A stretch of DNA of 46,321 nt from Planctomycetaceae bacterium (GTDB lineage Bacteria; Planctomycetota; Planctomycetia; Pirellulales; Thermoguttaceae): assembly GCA_012719125.1 (NCBI GenBank), contig JAAYAY010000326.1, positions 1 through 46,321 of the forward strand, read 5' to 3'. The notes under the pieces were generated by a model. It did no database searches, was not told the origin of the DNA, and was given only the letters and a program-made list of their open reading frames with translations. The translations under genes and the position numbers were made by a program. Positions 34,654 through 43,078 of this stretch are shown one piece after another. Numbering within the stretch: position 1 is the stretch's first letter; each line of letters opens with the position of its first letter.

Positions 34654-36444
34654 TCATCTTGAAGCCCCGTGCGCCGGCGGGTGTTCCGTGGGGACCTTGT
34701 CGGCAAAGGGTCCCTCCCGCAGCGCGGCGATCAAGGGATCGGTCAGCATCAGCATGGGGTGGTCGTCGGTGTTGTCCAAGGCGTAGAAAGCGACGCCCCG
34801 GGCGCCCGCCTCCTGGCACATGCGATATTGGGTGAGGATCAGTTCCACGTCGCGGTTAGCGTAGAGAGCCTCGGTGCCGGTTTTCACGCTGAGGCACAGG
34901 CCCGGCACGATTCGCTCCAGACGCGGGTCGACCGTCTTCCAGTCGTCAAGCTGTTTGGCCAGAGACGCGTTCTCGGCCGTGTAGGCCATGGGGATCACGT
35001 AGTCGATGATCCCTTCGCGGAGCCAGCCGGGCCAGTCCTGATAGGCTTGCTCGGCCGACTTCACGGGGGTGAACACGGCGGCCGTGACCTGCACGCGAGG
35101 CTTGACCTGCTTGGCCCGGGCATACACGTCGCGCACCAACGCAGTGACCCCCGCCTTGCGATAGTCGGCCCACTTCTCCAACTTCGCGATTTCGGGCTTC
35201 AGGTCGACCTTCGTGCCGTCCGAGGGCACCAGTTCACTGGAGCCGACAGGCTGCACGAACTCCATCCGTCCGTTGATGTAGGCGGCCGTGCGATTCATCC
35301 CCAACAGCCGTTGAATCGAGGCGTTGCGGATGGCATGCACCGGCCCGTCGACAACCACCAGCCGGCCCCCTTCACGGACGAAATGTTCCAGGCTTTGGGC
35401 CACGTTGTCGGGGATCACATAGACGTCGTTGAGAACGACCAATGAGCCGGGCGGCAGCGTGTCCAGGTCTTCTTCACCGATCGTTTTCACTTCGCAGCCC
35501 AGCTCGTGCAAGGCGGCCTCGGCTTGCCCGACGCTCTTGGTGCCGTAGCGCTGGCGGTTGGCCGCCGTGTTCATGAGAAACACGCGATCGGCTGTTGCGT
35601 TCCACTGGCGAAGGGCCCGATTCCACGTTTCGGCCACGGGCGGCAGGATGCGGCGCAGGGCGTGCCAATTCAGCAGCAGCACGTTCCCCTTGTCCAGGTC
35701 GTTGACGGCGATCGCCGGCGTGCCGTCGGAGAACTGGGCCAGCACTCGGGCGGTGGTCGGACCGGCCACCGGGTTGCCGGCCAGCCTGGCGGTGAAAGGA
35801 TACACGTTGCGAGTCGACTTCTCGATGGTGCCACAACCATACTGTGCGGCGAACTCCGCCTGGCAATGCTTGCAGTAGCAAATCGCCGAACCGTCATAGC
35901 GGATATAGTCGAAATGGATGCCGTCCAGATCGTATCGGGTAAGTGCCTCGATCATCAGATCGCTCTGGAACTTGCGCACTGCGGGCTTGCCGAAGTCGTA
36001 CCAGAGCCGCCCGCCGGCTTCCTCCCCCTCCACCAGCCAGTCGGGATGCCGGTCGAGCACGTGCAGCGGGGTGGGGCTGCCATAGGAGCCGTTGACGAAC
36101 CATGCATGGACCTCGATGCCTTGCCGATGGCACTTCTCGATCATGTAGCCCGTCGGATCGTAGCCCGCCTGAACGCCGTCGAGCATCGGGCAGAACTGGC
36201 TCTGGAACGCGGCCTGCCCGCCCCAGTACCAGACCAGAAGATAGACCGCATTGAGGTGAGCCCGATCGATCAGTTCGACACACCGATCGGCCTGGGCAGG
36301 CGTCTTGATGTAGCTGGCGTGCATCCAGATGCCCCGGTGCTGAGGCTGAGCCGCCAGGCTGACGGAACAGATGCCGACGGAAAGGGCGACAGCCAACGCA
36401 ACAGACAGCCGACGATTGACGCAGAAAGTCGCAGCGAATCTCAT
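34654..36444 (-). CDS. GHL10-family (DUF187-like) exported glycosidase
   Basis: A 596-residue protein with a signal peptide ending SLAA. The barrel begins with GIWMHASYIKTPAQADRCVEL and continues with AVYLLVWYWGG and DGIHFDYIRY, the acidic strand end typical of glycosyl-hydrolase-like 10 proteins. A large insert of about 180 residues (residues 225-415) containing a flavodoxin-like segment (GSLVVLNDVYVIPDNVAQSL) interrupts the barrel, which resumes near VQVTAAVFTPVK and YVIPMAYT. A paired CYCKHC at the end of the first barrel part may bind metal. GAGGAG lies 10 bases before ATG 36444, which overlaps the stop of a short upstream frame (ATGA). Confidence 0.8.
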   Translation of the reverse strand: MRFAATFCVNRRLSVALAVALSVGICSVSLAAQPQHRGIWMHASYIKTPAQADRCVELIDRAHLNAVYLLVWYWGGQAAFQSQFCPMLDGVQAGYDPTGYMIEKCHRQGIEVHAWFVNGSYGSPTPLHVLDRHPDWLVEGEEAGGRLWYDFGKPAVRKFQSDLMIEALTRYDLDGIHFDYIRYDGSAICYCKHCQAEFAAQYGCGTIEKSTRNVYPFTARLAGNPVAGPTTARVLAQFSDGTPAIAVNDLDKGNVLLLNWHALRRILPPVAETWNRALRQWNATADRVFLMNTAANRQRYGTKSVGQAEAALHELGCEVKTIGEEDLDTLPPGSLVVLNDVYVIPDNVAQSLEHFVREGGRLVVVDGPVHAIRNASIQRLLGMNRTAAYINGRMEFVQPVGSSELVPSDGTKVDLKPEIAKLEKWADYRKAGVTALVRDVYARAKQVKPRVQVTAAVFTPVKSAEQAYQDWPGWLREGIIDYVIPMAYTAENASLAKQLDDWKTVDPRLERIVPGLCLSVKTGTEALYANRDVELILTQYRMCQEAGARGVAFYALDNTDDHPMLMLTDPLIAALREGPFADKVPTEHPPAHGASR

Positions 36445-36686
36445 GGCAGATACTCCTCGTTTGGTTGTTTGTGCAAAGGTTGGTTTTCACCTCGGACCAT
36501 GCCCCTGCCGTATTCGGGAATCCCCGCCAGGCGGAACACCAGGCTGATAAGTTCCACCCGTGGATCGACCCGGACGACGATCGATCGCTCCTCCGCTTGC
36601 TCCCCGCCCAACGCCGGAACCGCCGCGCTGCCGACAAAAGAAACGACAACAAACAAGAGCCCACTCAGCAATACACGTACACCCAT
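36441..36686 (-). CDS. short exported protein, probably a truncated DUF4932-like gene
   Basis: An 81-residue frame with a strong GGAGG site 10 bases before ATG 36686 and a clear signal peptide (hydrophobic 5-20, ending PALGG). After it comes VRVDPRVELISLVFRLAGIPEYG, which resembles the opening of DUF4932 proteins, normally several hundred residues long. Here the match stops after about 25 residues and the frame runs into the leader of the GHL10 gene. It looks like a gene beheaded at its 3' side by the arrival of the GHL10 gene with its own leader. It may still be translated as a small exported peptide coupled to GHL10. Confidence 0.5.
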   Translation of the reverse strand: MGVRVLLSGLLFVVVSFVGSAAVPALGGEQAEERSIVVRVDPRVELISLVFRLAGIPEYGRGMVRGENQPLHKQPNEEYLP

Positions 36687-36773
36687 CGCTCACCGCCTCC
36701 GGATCGAGTGCCGCTTGATCGGAAACTTACCAAGAGCATTCTGCCCGCATTTCTCGTCCGAGTAAAGCGTCTG

Positions 36774-37922
36774 TCAGGGCAGACTGCGTCCGGGATCCGG
36801 AATCGACAGCAGCAGGCTCCGGGAAGCCGGGATTGGTTGCGGCACGGTCACGGTGCCGTCCACGCCGACAGGCTGCACGAGCAGTTCAGGTTCCGACGCA
36901 GCGGCAAACGCTGAAAGCAACGCCGCCATATCGTTCGGCGAATAGGCCGACGGCTGTCGGGAACCGCCCGCCGGCGTCCCCGTCGACACCTGACTCACGG
37001 TTACCGGCGGTTGTGCCGGGGGAGTGTCAGGTCGATCCGCGGGGGCGGCGCCGGCCGGTTCGGAAGGGGGCGAAGGGGCCGACGGCTCTACCTTGTCCGA
37101 CGGCTGGTTGTGCCCCGCCGGGACAACGGTTGCCGATTTGCCGTCCGCCACTTGCGCCTTCGGCGATTCCTTCTGCGGGTCGGAAGCCGCCACGGCCGTC
37201 TCCACCTTCTCTTCAGGTGGAACTTCCACTGGGGGCTCGGCGAAATGAGCTTCGTCCGCAACCGAAACACGCCCGTCGGCCGCTTGAGGAAGATCGATCA
37301 ATGGAAGGGATAGCCTGTCGCCCGCGAACTCCGTTCCGTTGTATATCGTTCCCCGCTGGAACGGCCCGGCGCCCAGTACCCATACCGCCTTGGCTTTGCT
37401 CTCCTCCGGCACGGCTCCCGACTGCCAGATCGGACGTCCCGTCTTCTGGTTGTAGGCAAACAGCGACAACTTCACCACAGCTCGCTGGTCGGTCTTCTTG
37501 ATGATGGGCATTTCCGGGATCTGCGACGGAACTCCGGTCACAGGGACCGCCGTGGGGATGTTGACGGCGGGGATGCCGTACAGCACGTCGTTCCGATCGG
37601 TCCCAATCGCACCGGCACGAACTTCTACGATGTAGTCTGCGGCGGCCTTGTCGTCCTTGAGTACGCATCCGCTGGCCAGCATGTGCTGGCGCAGGCAACT
37701 GATGAGATACTCCGAGTCGGTGAGCTTCTTCACTGCCGACGATTCCACGTAGGCCGTCTTTCCCGCCAACGCCCGAAAATCCAGACTGCTCACCGCCCGA
37801 TCCATGGCGTCGGTGATCAGCAACTGCTCGGTCGCCGAACGTCCCGTGTCGGTCCACTTCGACGTGCCGCAACCGGCCGCGGTGAACAGGAGAACGAAGA
37901 TTGCCGGCCAGCAGAGTTTCAT
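36774..37922 (-). CDS. large lipoprotein, DUF6655-like
   Basis: A 382-residue protein. ATG 37922 gives a lipoprotein signal with lipobox AAGC (FVLLFTAAGCGTSKWTDTGR); the longer frame upstream is not plausible. Residues 25-190 form a conserved-looking domain (TEQLLITDAMDRAVSSLDFRALAGKTAYVES; RAVVKLSLFAYNQKTGRPIWQSG) that resembles planctomycete DUF6655 lipoproteins. From about residue 215 it turns into a Pro/Ala/Ser-rich disordered region. The function is unknown; the domain resembles those of proteins handling variable outer components, which remains inference. Confidence 0.65.
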   Translation of the reverse strand: MKLCWPAIFVLLFTAAGCGTSKWTDTGRSATEQLLITDAMDRAVSSLDFRALAGKTAYVESSAVKKLTDSEYLISCLRQHMLASGCVLKDDKAAADYIVEVRAGAIGTDRNDVLYGIPAVNIPTAVPVTGVPSQIPEMPIIKKTDQRAVVKLSLFAYNQKTGRPIWQSGAVPEESKAKAVWVLGAGPFQRGTIYNGTEFAGDRLSLPLIDLPQAADGRVSVADEAHFAEPPVEVPPEEKVETAVAASDPQKESPKAQVADGKSATVVPAGHNQPSDKVEPSAPSPPSEPAGAAPADRPDTPPAQPPVTVSQVSTGTPAGGSRQPSAYSPNDMAALLSAFAAASEPELLVQPVGVDGTVTVPQPIPASRSLLLSIPDPGRSLP

Positions 37923-38184
37923 GCTCGGTGGGAAGGTCGGGGAGCGCAGATCGATCGGGGAGGCCGCCGCGGGCTCCCTCAGGAATGGGGCGGAAGTATA
38001 GCGGAATGCTTGGAGTGACCGAAAGGTCACTTCCTGTCCGGCAATCATGCGAAAGACGCCCCAACGCCACGTCGCAGGGACTCTGCCGTGCGGCTATCTG
38101 TGCCCTACCGCCGATAGCCGTTGGCCCTGTCAATTCTGCAGCCACGACGTAACTGATTTGGCGATAACTGGTTACAAGAAAAAC

Positions 38185-38334
38185 CGAGCAGACCTCGTGA
38201 CGAAGATGTTCGGTGGCAGAACCCACGCGGCCGTTCAGCAATTGCTTGATCCTGCGACCGTAAGCGACGACGAACTGCACGCGTTGCGGCAGATACTCGA
38301 CGAGTTGGAGGCTCGCCGGTCCGAGGGCCGGTAA
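38185..38334 (+). pseudogene. C-terminal remnant of a BlaI/MecI-type repressor
   Basis: The frame ending at TAA 38332-38334 encodes RADLVTKMFGGRTHAAVQQL, followed by a Glu/Leu-rich stretch (DDELHALRQILDELEARR). This matches the closing part of BlaI-family repressors (FGG, then paired helices). The upstream sequence in the same frame has no winged-helix domain, so the gene is beheaded. The next frame looks like the start of the M56 partner that normally follows blaI, which supports the reading. Confidence 0.45.
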
Positions 38335-38378
38335 GTGATCGTGTGGACTCACACTGTCCGAATAGCGCGAGGTGAACG

Positions 38379-38450
38379 ATGATCGAGTTTCCTTCCGAAC
38401 CTCTGGCCACGTGGTGCAACATGCTGGCGGCTGTGCTGGTGCACTCGTGA
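38379..38450 (+). pseudogene. N-terminal remnant of an M56 (BlaR1-like) sensor peptidase
   Basis: With GAGGTGAA just upstream, ATG 38379 opens a 23-codon frame ending TGA 38448-38450 (ATWCNMLAAVLVHS at its end). The hydrophobic opening with LAAVLVHS resembles the first helix of M56 peptidases. It lies 44 bases after the BlaI-like remnant, the usual spacing for blaI-blaR1 pairs. The rest of the peptidase is gone, and the sequence runs into the thioredoxin terminator. Confidence 0.35.
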
Positions 38451-38493
38451 ACAAAGAGAAAAGCCGTCCGGCACAGAGGGAGGACCGGACGGC
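38451..38493 (-). terminator. intrinsic terminator of trxA
   Basis: GCCGTCCGG (38463-38471) pairs perfectly with CCGGACGGC (38485-38493). On the minus strand the stem is followed by TTTTCTCTTTG, a proper T-rich tail, 31 bases after the trxA stop. Confidence 0.85.
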
Positions 38494-38523
38494 GTCGGGG
38501 GAGCAGAAGTAGTGCCTCTTCGT

Positions 38524-38856
38524 CTACTGGGCGAGCATGGCCTTTAACTGGGACACGTTGGCCAAGCCCGCATGTTGCGCCGTGATGCGGCCGCCGTTGA
38601 ATACCATCAGGGCGGGGATGGCGTTGATCCGATAACGGACCGCCAATTCCTGGTTGTCGTCGACGTTGACCTTGACCACCTTGGCGTCGGGAACCTCTTT
38701 GGCGAGCTCCTTCAGGGCGGGTGCCAGGGCACGGCAGGGACCGCACCAGTCGGCGTAGAAATCGACGAGCACGGGGACGTCGGATTGCAGAACGACCTGA
38801 TTGAATTGGGTTTGGTCGACGTGCAGCACGTGGCCGTTGGTTTGAGCGGTTGCCAT
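38524..38856 (-). CDS. trxA: thioredoxin
   Basis: A 110-residue thioredoxin with active site WCGPC (Cys38, Cys41) in the usual context VDFYADWCGPCRALAP. The cis-proline lies in INAIPALMVFNGG. It reduces disulfides in the cytoplasm. AAAGGAG precedes ATG 38856. It is monocistronic with its own intrinsic terminator. The N-terminal 13 residues (ATAQTNGHVLHVD) are slightly longer than in E. coli. Confidence 0.97.
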   Translation of the reverse strand: MATAQTNGHVLHVDQTQFNQVVLQSDVPVLVDFYADWCGPCRALAPALKELAKEVPDAKVVKVNVDDNQELAVRYRINAIPALMVFNGGRITAQHAGLANVSQLKAMLAQ

Positions 38857-39394
38857 CGTGAATACTCCTTTTCGCGTTCCTTGAGTTGAGCGGTTGGTTT
38901 CGTGATCCGTTCTTTGTGGCGGCCTGTTTTTCAGCCCGCGTATTTTGTTGGATGCACCAGGCAGAAATCGGTTACAGAGGTTCGTCGGACGTCATCCAGC
39001 CCCTCTATCGAGGTATCGTTGGGGCCTGCCCCAAAGAAAGACTCATCTGCGGCCGGAATGCCGCACGATGAGTGGGGGAGCGGGCAACGGGCCCCAAGTC
39101 GGGTTATGGCAAGAAAAGTAGCAGGCACGCTCCGCCGTGCCGTCCGCAGAACTGCCGGAAATCCCGATTTTCCGAGAACGGCACTCGGAGATTGACTGCT
39201 GCTCTGCGCTTCCCCTGGCCAAGCTACGGCCCCGCCCTTGTGGTGCCGGGCCGGCGGGGATAAAATTGCGGGTTTCACCGAGAAAAGAACAGGCCGTCGT
39301 GGGCGGCTTTGGATCGGGTTGCCCCGCACAGCCCCCCCGTATAGCGGGGAAGCTAAGCGGACGCCGGGTCGGTTGATAGGGCGAGGATAGACTG
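38857..39394. other. 538-base intergenic region, no gene seen
   Basis: It lies between the divergent trxA and rpmE genes. Every frame is short or lacks protein-like composition. It contains small GC hairpins (GGCACG/CGTGCC at 39124-39141; CCCCGC/GCGGGG at about 39324-39351, in the likely rpmE leader). GGGCGAGGATAGACTG lies directly before the rpmE start. The region probably holds both promoters and some decayed sequence. Confidence 0.5.
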
Positions 39395-39649
39395 ATGAAA
39401 GAGGGAATCCATCCCAACTACGTGGAGACGACGGTCAAGTGTGGTTGCGGCAATACATTTGTCACGCGAAGCACCCGTCCCGAGATGAAGATCGACATCT
39501 GTAACGAATGCCACCCGTTCTATACGGGCAAGCTCAAGTACGTCGACACGGCCGGTCGGATCGAGAAGTTCAAGAGCAAGTTCACCGCCGGCTACAAGAG
39601 CCTGACTCGCCGCAAGAAGCAGGCCGCCGAAGCCGACGCCGCCGAGTAG
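39395..39649 (+). CDS. rpmE: 50S ribosomal protein L31 (zinc-binding type)
   Basis: An 84-residue L31 of the C+ form. Zinc ligands are Cys16, Cys18, Cys36 and Cys39 ([17 protein letters not shown]). The C-terminus is basic and then Ala/Glu-rich. A hairpin terminator follows at 39666-39695, so it can be expressed apart from prfA. Linkage of rpmE, prfA and prmC is widespread in bacteria and supports all three calls. Confidence 0.97.
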   Translation: MKEGIHPNYVETTVKCGCGNTFVTRSTRPEMKIDICNECHPFYTGKLKYVDTAGRIEKFKSKFTAGYKSLTRRKKQAAEADAAE

Positions 39650-39665
39650 CTGAACCACCATCGCC

Positions 39666-39695
39666 AACCGCCTGACGCGTTTCCGTTAGGCGGTT
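39666..39695 (+). terminator. hairpin after rpmE
   Basis: AACCGCCTGACG (39666-39677) pairs with CGTTAGGCGGTT (39684-39695) with one G-U pair and a 6-base loop. The tail GTGTGTG is only partly T-rich, so termination may be partial, with some read-through into prfA. Confidence 0.6.
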
Positions 39696-39755
39696 GTGTG
39701 TGCGCACTCGGTTCGTTTTCGCATTGGTTCTGTTTCCCGCGTCAGGTTCGTATCC

Positions 39756-40829
39756 ATGCGCAAGTTGCTTGAAGAGACTTTGCGTCGCTACGAAGAACTG
39801 GAGAAGCTCCTCGTCGATCCGGAGGTGCTCGCCGACAGCCTGCGCCTCTCCGCGGTGGCTCGCGAGCACGGTTCCCTGGCACGGATGGCCAAGAAGTATC
39901 GGCGATTCAAGCAACTCAACGCCCAGATCACCGAAGCCATGGACCTGATCGAGGGCGACGATTACGAAATGCGGGAGTTGGCCGAGAGCGAGCTGCCCGA
40001 ACTGAAAGCCAACCGCGAAAAGCTCTGGGAAGACCTGCTCGACATGACCATCGGGGGCGAGGATGCCAACCGGTCGCGCTGCATCGTCGAGATCCGGGCG
40101 GGTACGGGCGGCGAAGAGGCGGCCCTGTTCGCTCGCGATCTCTACGAGATGTACTCCCATTACGCAGAGAACCAGCGTTGGAAGCGGGAGATTCTCAATG
40201 CCAGCCCGACCGAACTGGGCGGCTTCAAGGAGATCTCCTTCGGACTGGAGGGAGAAGGCGTGTTTCGCCTGCTCCAGTTCGAGAGCGGCGGGCACCGCGT
40301 GCAACGCGTGCCGGAAACGGAGGCCATGGGCCGAATCCACACGTCGGCCGCCACGGTCGCCGTCATGGCCGAGCCCGAAGATATCGAAGTCAACCTCGCG
40401 TCCGACGACTACCGGGAAGATATCTTCCACGCCAGCGGGCCCGGCGGGCAGCACGTCAACAAGACGGCCTCGGCCATCCGGCTGACCCATTTCGAGACGG
40501 GGATCGTCGTCCAGTGCCAGGACGAAAAGAGCCAGCACAAGAACCGCGCCAAGGCGATCCGCGAATTGAAGGCGAGAATCTTCGACCGCAAGCGGGAAGA
40601 AGAAACCAAGAAGCGAGCCGACGAACGCAAGAGCAAAATCGGCTCGGGCGATCGCAGCCAGCGGATCCGGACTTACAACTTCCCGCAGAACCGCGTCACC
40701 GATCACCGCATCAACCTGACGCTCTACAAGCTCGATTCAATCCTCGCAGGCAACCTGGAACCGGTCATCGAAGGCTTGATGGAACACGAACGCCAGGAAC
40801 TCCGTAACCAGTTCGGAAAGATGGAGTAG
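39756..40829 (+). CDS. prfA: peptide chain release factor 1
   Basis: A 357-residue RF1. The GGQ motif is Gly230-Gly231-Gln232 in [11 protein letters not shown]. The anticodon-recognition loop is of the RF1 (PxT) kind, in [24 protein letters not shown], so it reads UAA and UAG. ATG 39756 gives the family length; the open frame extends 20 codons further up without similarity. The methyltransferase that modifies its Gln232 is the next gene, 31 bases on. Confidence 0.97.
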   Translation: MRKLLEETLRRYEELEKLLVDPEVLADSLRLSAVAREHGSLARMAKKYRRFKQLNAQITEAMDLIEGDDYEMRELAESELPELKANREKLWEDLLDMTIGGEDANRSRCIVEIRAGTGGEEAALFARDLYEMYSHYAENQRWKREILNASPTELGGFKEISFGLEGEGVFRLLQFESGGHRVQRVPETEAMGRIHTSAATVAVMAEPEDIEVNLASDDYREDIFHASGPGGQHVNKTASAIRLTHFETGIVVQCQDEKSQHKNRAKAIRELKARIFDRKREEETKKRADERKSKIGSGDRSQRIRTYNFPQNRVTDHRINLTLYKLDSILAGNLEPVIEGLMEHERQELRNQFGKME

Positions 40830-40860
40830 GCAGACGATCGCTCAATCGCTGAGGTGAGCC

Positions 40861-41730
40861 GTGCAGGATGAGGTTTGGACCGTCGGGCGACTGCTCTCCT
40901 GGACCGCGGACTATCTGAAGAAGCACGGCTCGGACAGCCCCCGTCTCGACGCCGAGGTGCTGCTGGCCCATTCGCTCGGCTGCGAACGGATCGAACTCTA
41001 CACGCGTTTCGACGAACAACCGGCAGACGAGCAGCGATCCGCCTTTCGCGACTTCGTCCGGCGCCGGGCGGAAGGCATGCCGGTCGCCTACCTCGTCGGG
41101 CACCGCGAGTTCTTCTCGCTTTCCTTTCGGGTAACCGAAGACGTGCTGATTCCTCGACCCGAAACCGAGCATCTCGTTGTGGCCGCCATCGATCTGGCCC
41201 GGCAGGTGAAAGGCCCCGCGAGCGTTTGCGACGTGGGGACGGGCAGCGGGATCATCGCCGTGTGCCTTGCTCATCAGGTCCCCCAGTGCCGGGTGACGGC
41301 CGTCGATATCAGTCCCGCCGCCGTCGAAATCGCCCGGCAGAACGCCGCCGCACACGAGGTTGCCCAGCGCATCGAATTCGTACAAGGCGACCTGCTCGAG
41401 AACCTGCCGACGGAACCCGCCTTTGACCTGATCCTCAGCAATCCGCCTTACGTGGCCGACGGTGAGACGGATCAGATGGCGGCCGAGACACGCCGCTTCG
41501 AGCCGCGCCAGGCCCTGTTTGCCGGCCCCAAGGGCACGGAAGTCATCGAGCGGCTGGTTCCCCAGGCGTCGGAACGGCTCAAGCCGAACGGCCACCTGCT
41601 TCTGGAAATCAGCCCGATGATCCACCAGCCGGTCCGCGACATCCTCGCCGGCGACGAGCGGCTAGACGACGTCCAGACCGTCAAGGATCTGGCCGGGCAC
41701 GAGCGTGTGGTCGTTGCTCGCCGCCGCTAA
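40861..41730 (+). CDS. prmC: release factor glutamine methyltransferase
   Basis: A 289-residue class I SAM methyltransferase. The SAM loop is CDVGTGSGIIAV, and the substrate-amide motif NPPY is at 194-197 (LSNPPYVAD). The N-terminal helical domain (LDAEVLLAHSLGCERIELYTRF) binds the release factor. It N5-methylates the glutamine of the GGQ motif in RF1 and RF2. The start codon is GTG at 40861. It ends next to the stop of the convergent esterase gene with no gap. Confidence 0.96.
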   Translation: MQDEVWTVGRLLSWTADYLKKHGSDSPRLDAEVLLAHSLGCERIELYTRFDEQPADEQRSAFRDFVRRRAEGMPVAYLVGHREFFSLSFRVTEDVLIPRPETEHLVVAAIDLARQVKGPASVCDVGTGSGIIAVCLAHQVPQCRVTAVDISPAAVEIARQNAAAHEVAQRIEFVQGDLLENLPTEPAFDLILSNPPYVADGETDQMAAETRRFEPRQALFAGPKGTEVIERLVPQASERLKPNGHLLLEISPMIHQPVRDILAGDERLDDVQTVKDLAGHERVVVARRR

Positions 41731-42819
41731 TCACTCTTGAAACAGCAGCGGCGCAATTTCGACAAGATAACTGCGCCAGACGGGCCAGGAATGGCTACCG
41801 TCCGTCAGGTGCCAGTGATGATGGATTCCACTGCTGGAAAGTGCTCCGACGATCGCCTCGTTGCCGTTGAGAAAGCGGTCGTTGCGGCCGCAGGCAAGCC
41901 ACAACAGTTTCAGTTTCTCGTTCGACTTCTGCGGCGCATCGAGCACCGGTTGGACGGCCTCCACGTCGGCGCTGCTACTGAACGCGCCCACCCAGGCAAA
42001 CCGGTCAAGAGCGTTCAAGCCGATCGTCAGCGACTGCCATCCGCCCATGCTCAACCCGACGATCGCGCGATGTTCCCGTCCCTCGGCCAGACGATAGTTC
42101 TTTTCGAGCAGTGGGAGCGCGTCCTCAAACAACTCGCGGCGAAACGCCTCGGCCCCCCTGGCCCGCCGCGCCTTGTCGCCGGGCGGAGCCAATTCGCCGG
42201 AATGGCCGTTCATCATAAGCACAATCATCGGCCTGGCCTTTCCGGCGTCAATGAGATGATCGAGGATCCAGTGGGCCTTGCCGCGTTCGATCCACGAGAG
42301 TTGGTTGCCGCCGGCGCCATGCTGAAGCACCAGGAGCGGAAAACGCTTCGCCGAATCCGCCTCATAACCGGGCGGCGTATAGACCGCCAGTTCGCGACGT
42401 GTGTCGAGGGCTTTCGACTGGTATTCATGCCCATGCAGAGTGCCGTGCGGGATATCCTGCCAATCCCACGGAGCCGGGGGGGCGGACGGGATCTGCAGAA
42501 CGCTCTTGCGGAACTCGGGTTGCGGTCTGATCGCCAGACTGCTCGGATCCAACACCTTCACCCCGTCCACCGAGAACGAATACTGCCAAATGCCCGCCGG
42601 AACCGATTCCAGCGAGACGGACCACGTCCCGTCGTCGCCGCGATTCATCGGAATGTTTTGCTTCGCCCATTCGCCGCAAAGCTCAACCTTGTTTGCATGC
42701 GGCGCCTTGAGCGAAAACACCACCGGCGCATCGGTCTCTTGTTCACCAACAGCAACAGAGACGCAGACAAACAACCAAACGGCAAGCAGCTTGATTTCTG
42801 CGCAAATTCTACAGGTCAT
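41731..42819 (-). CDS. exported esterase with N-terminal E-set domain (CE1/feruloyl esterase-like)
   Basis: A 362-residue protein with a signal peptide ending VAVGEQ. Residues 30-115 form a CBM48/E-set-like domain (VVFSLKAPHANKVELCGEW; DGTWSVSLESVPAGIWQYSF). The remaining part is an alpha/beta hydrolase of the esterase D type: oxyanion region LQHGAGGNQ, nucleophile in GLSMGGWQS, Asp in CGRNDRFL and His in DGSHSWPVW. Such enzymes remove acyl or feruloyl groups from plant polysaccharides. The leader before ATG 42819 resembles that of the GHL10 gene (AAAC-AG-AGTATCT-CCATGA). The N-terminus begins MTCRIC. Confidence 0.82.
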   Translation of the reverse strand: MTCRICAEIKLLAVWLFVCVSVAVGEQETDAPVVFSLKAPHANKVELCGEWAKQNIPMNRGDDGTWSVSLESVPAGIWQYSFSVDGVKVLDPSSLAIRPQPEFRKSVLQIPSAPPAPWDWQDIPHGTLHGHEYQSKALDTRRELAVYTPPGYEADSAKRFPLLVLQHGAGGNQLSWIERGKAHWILDHLIDAGKARPMIVLMMNGHSGELAPPGDKARRARGAEAFRRELFEDALPLLEKNYRLAEGREHRAIVGLSMGGWQSLTIGLNALDRFAWVGAFSSSADVEAVQPVLDAPQKSNEKLKLLWLACGRNDRFLNGNEAIVGALSSSGIHHHWHLTDGSHSWPVWRSYLVEIAPLLFQE

Positions 42820-42992
42820 GGTAGATACTTCTTGTTTGAGTGTGATCGCATTTGGATTGGATCTATTGAGCCCCTCTGCCTTCTACTCGCACGCCCGGTG
42901 CCACCATCGCACGCCCCCATCCCGATCCGTCCGCATTGCTCCATATCTCGGCTCAGGTGACACAAGATGTCGATGCTGATGGGGTCAGGACT

Positions 42993-43025
42993 TGGCTCCT
43001 GACAAATCCGCCAAGTACCAAGAGG
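42993..43025. repeat. 33-bp direct repeat, copy 1
   Basis: Identical to 43938-43970 (TGGCTCCTGACAAATCCGCC and 13 more bases). Just upstream GTCAGGA (42984-42990) pairs with TCCTGAC (42997-43003) around CTTGGC. The two copies flank the hypothetical gene at 43079-43861, 945 bases apart. Confidence 0.95.
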
Positions 43026-43078
43026 TGGCCTCACACCACGCAGTTGCGTGGTACGCTACATTTGTCGGTTCGACGACT

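Noticed and set aside
36774-38048. Long form of the lipoprotein starting at 38048
   Set aside because: The extra 42 residues lack a ribosome site and would bury the clear lipobox signal; ATG 37922 is the better start.
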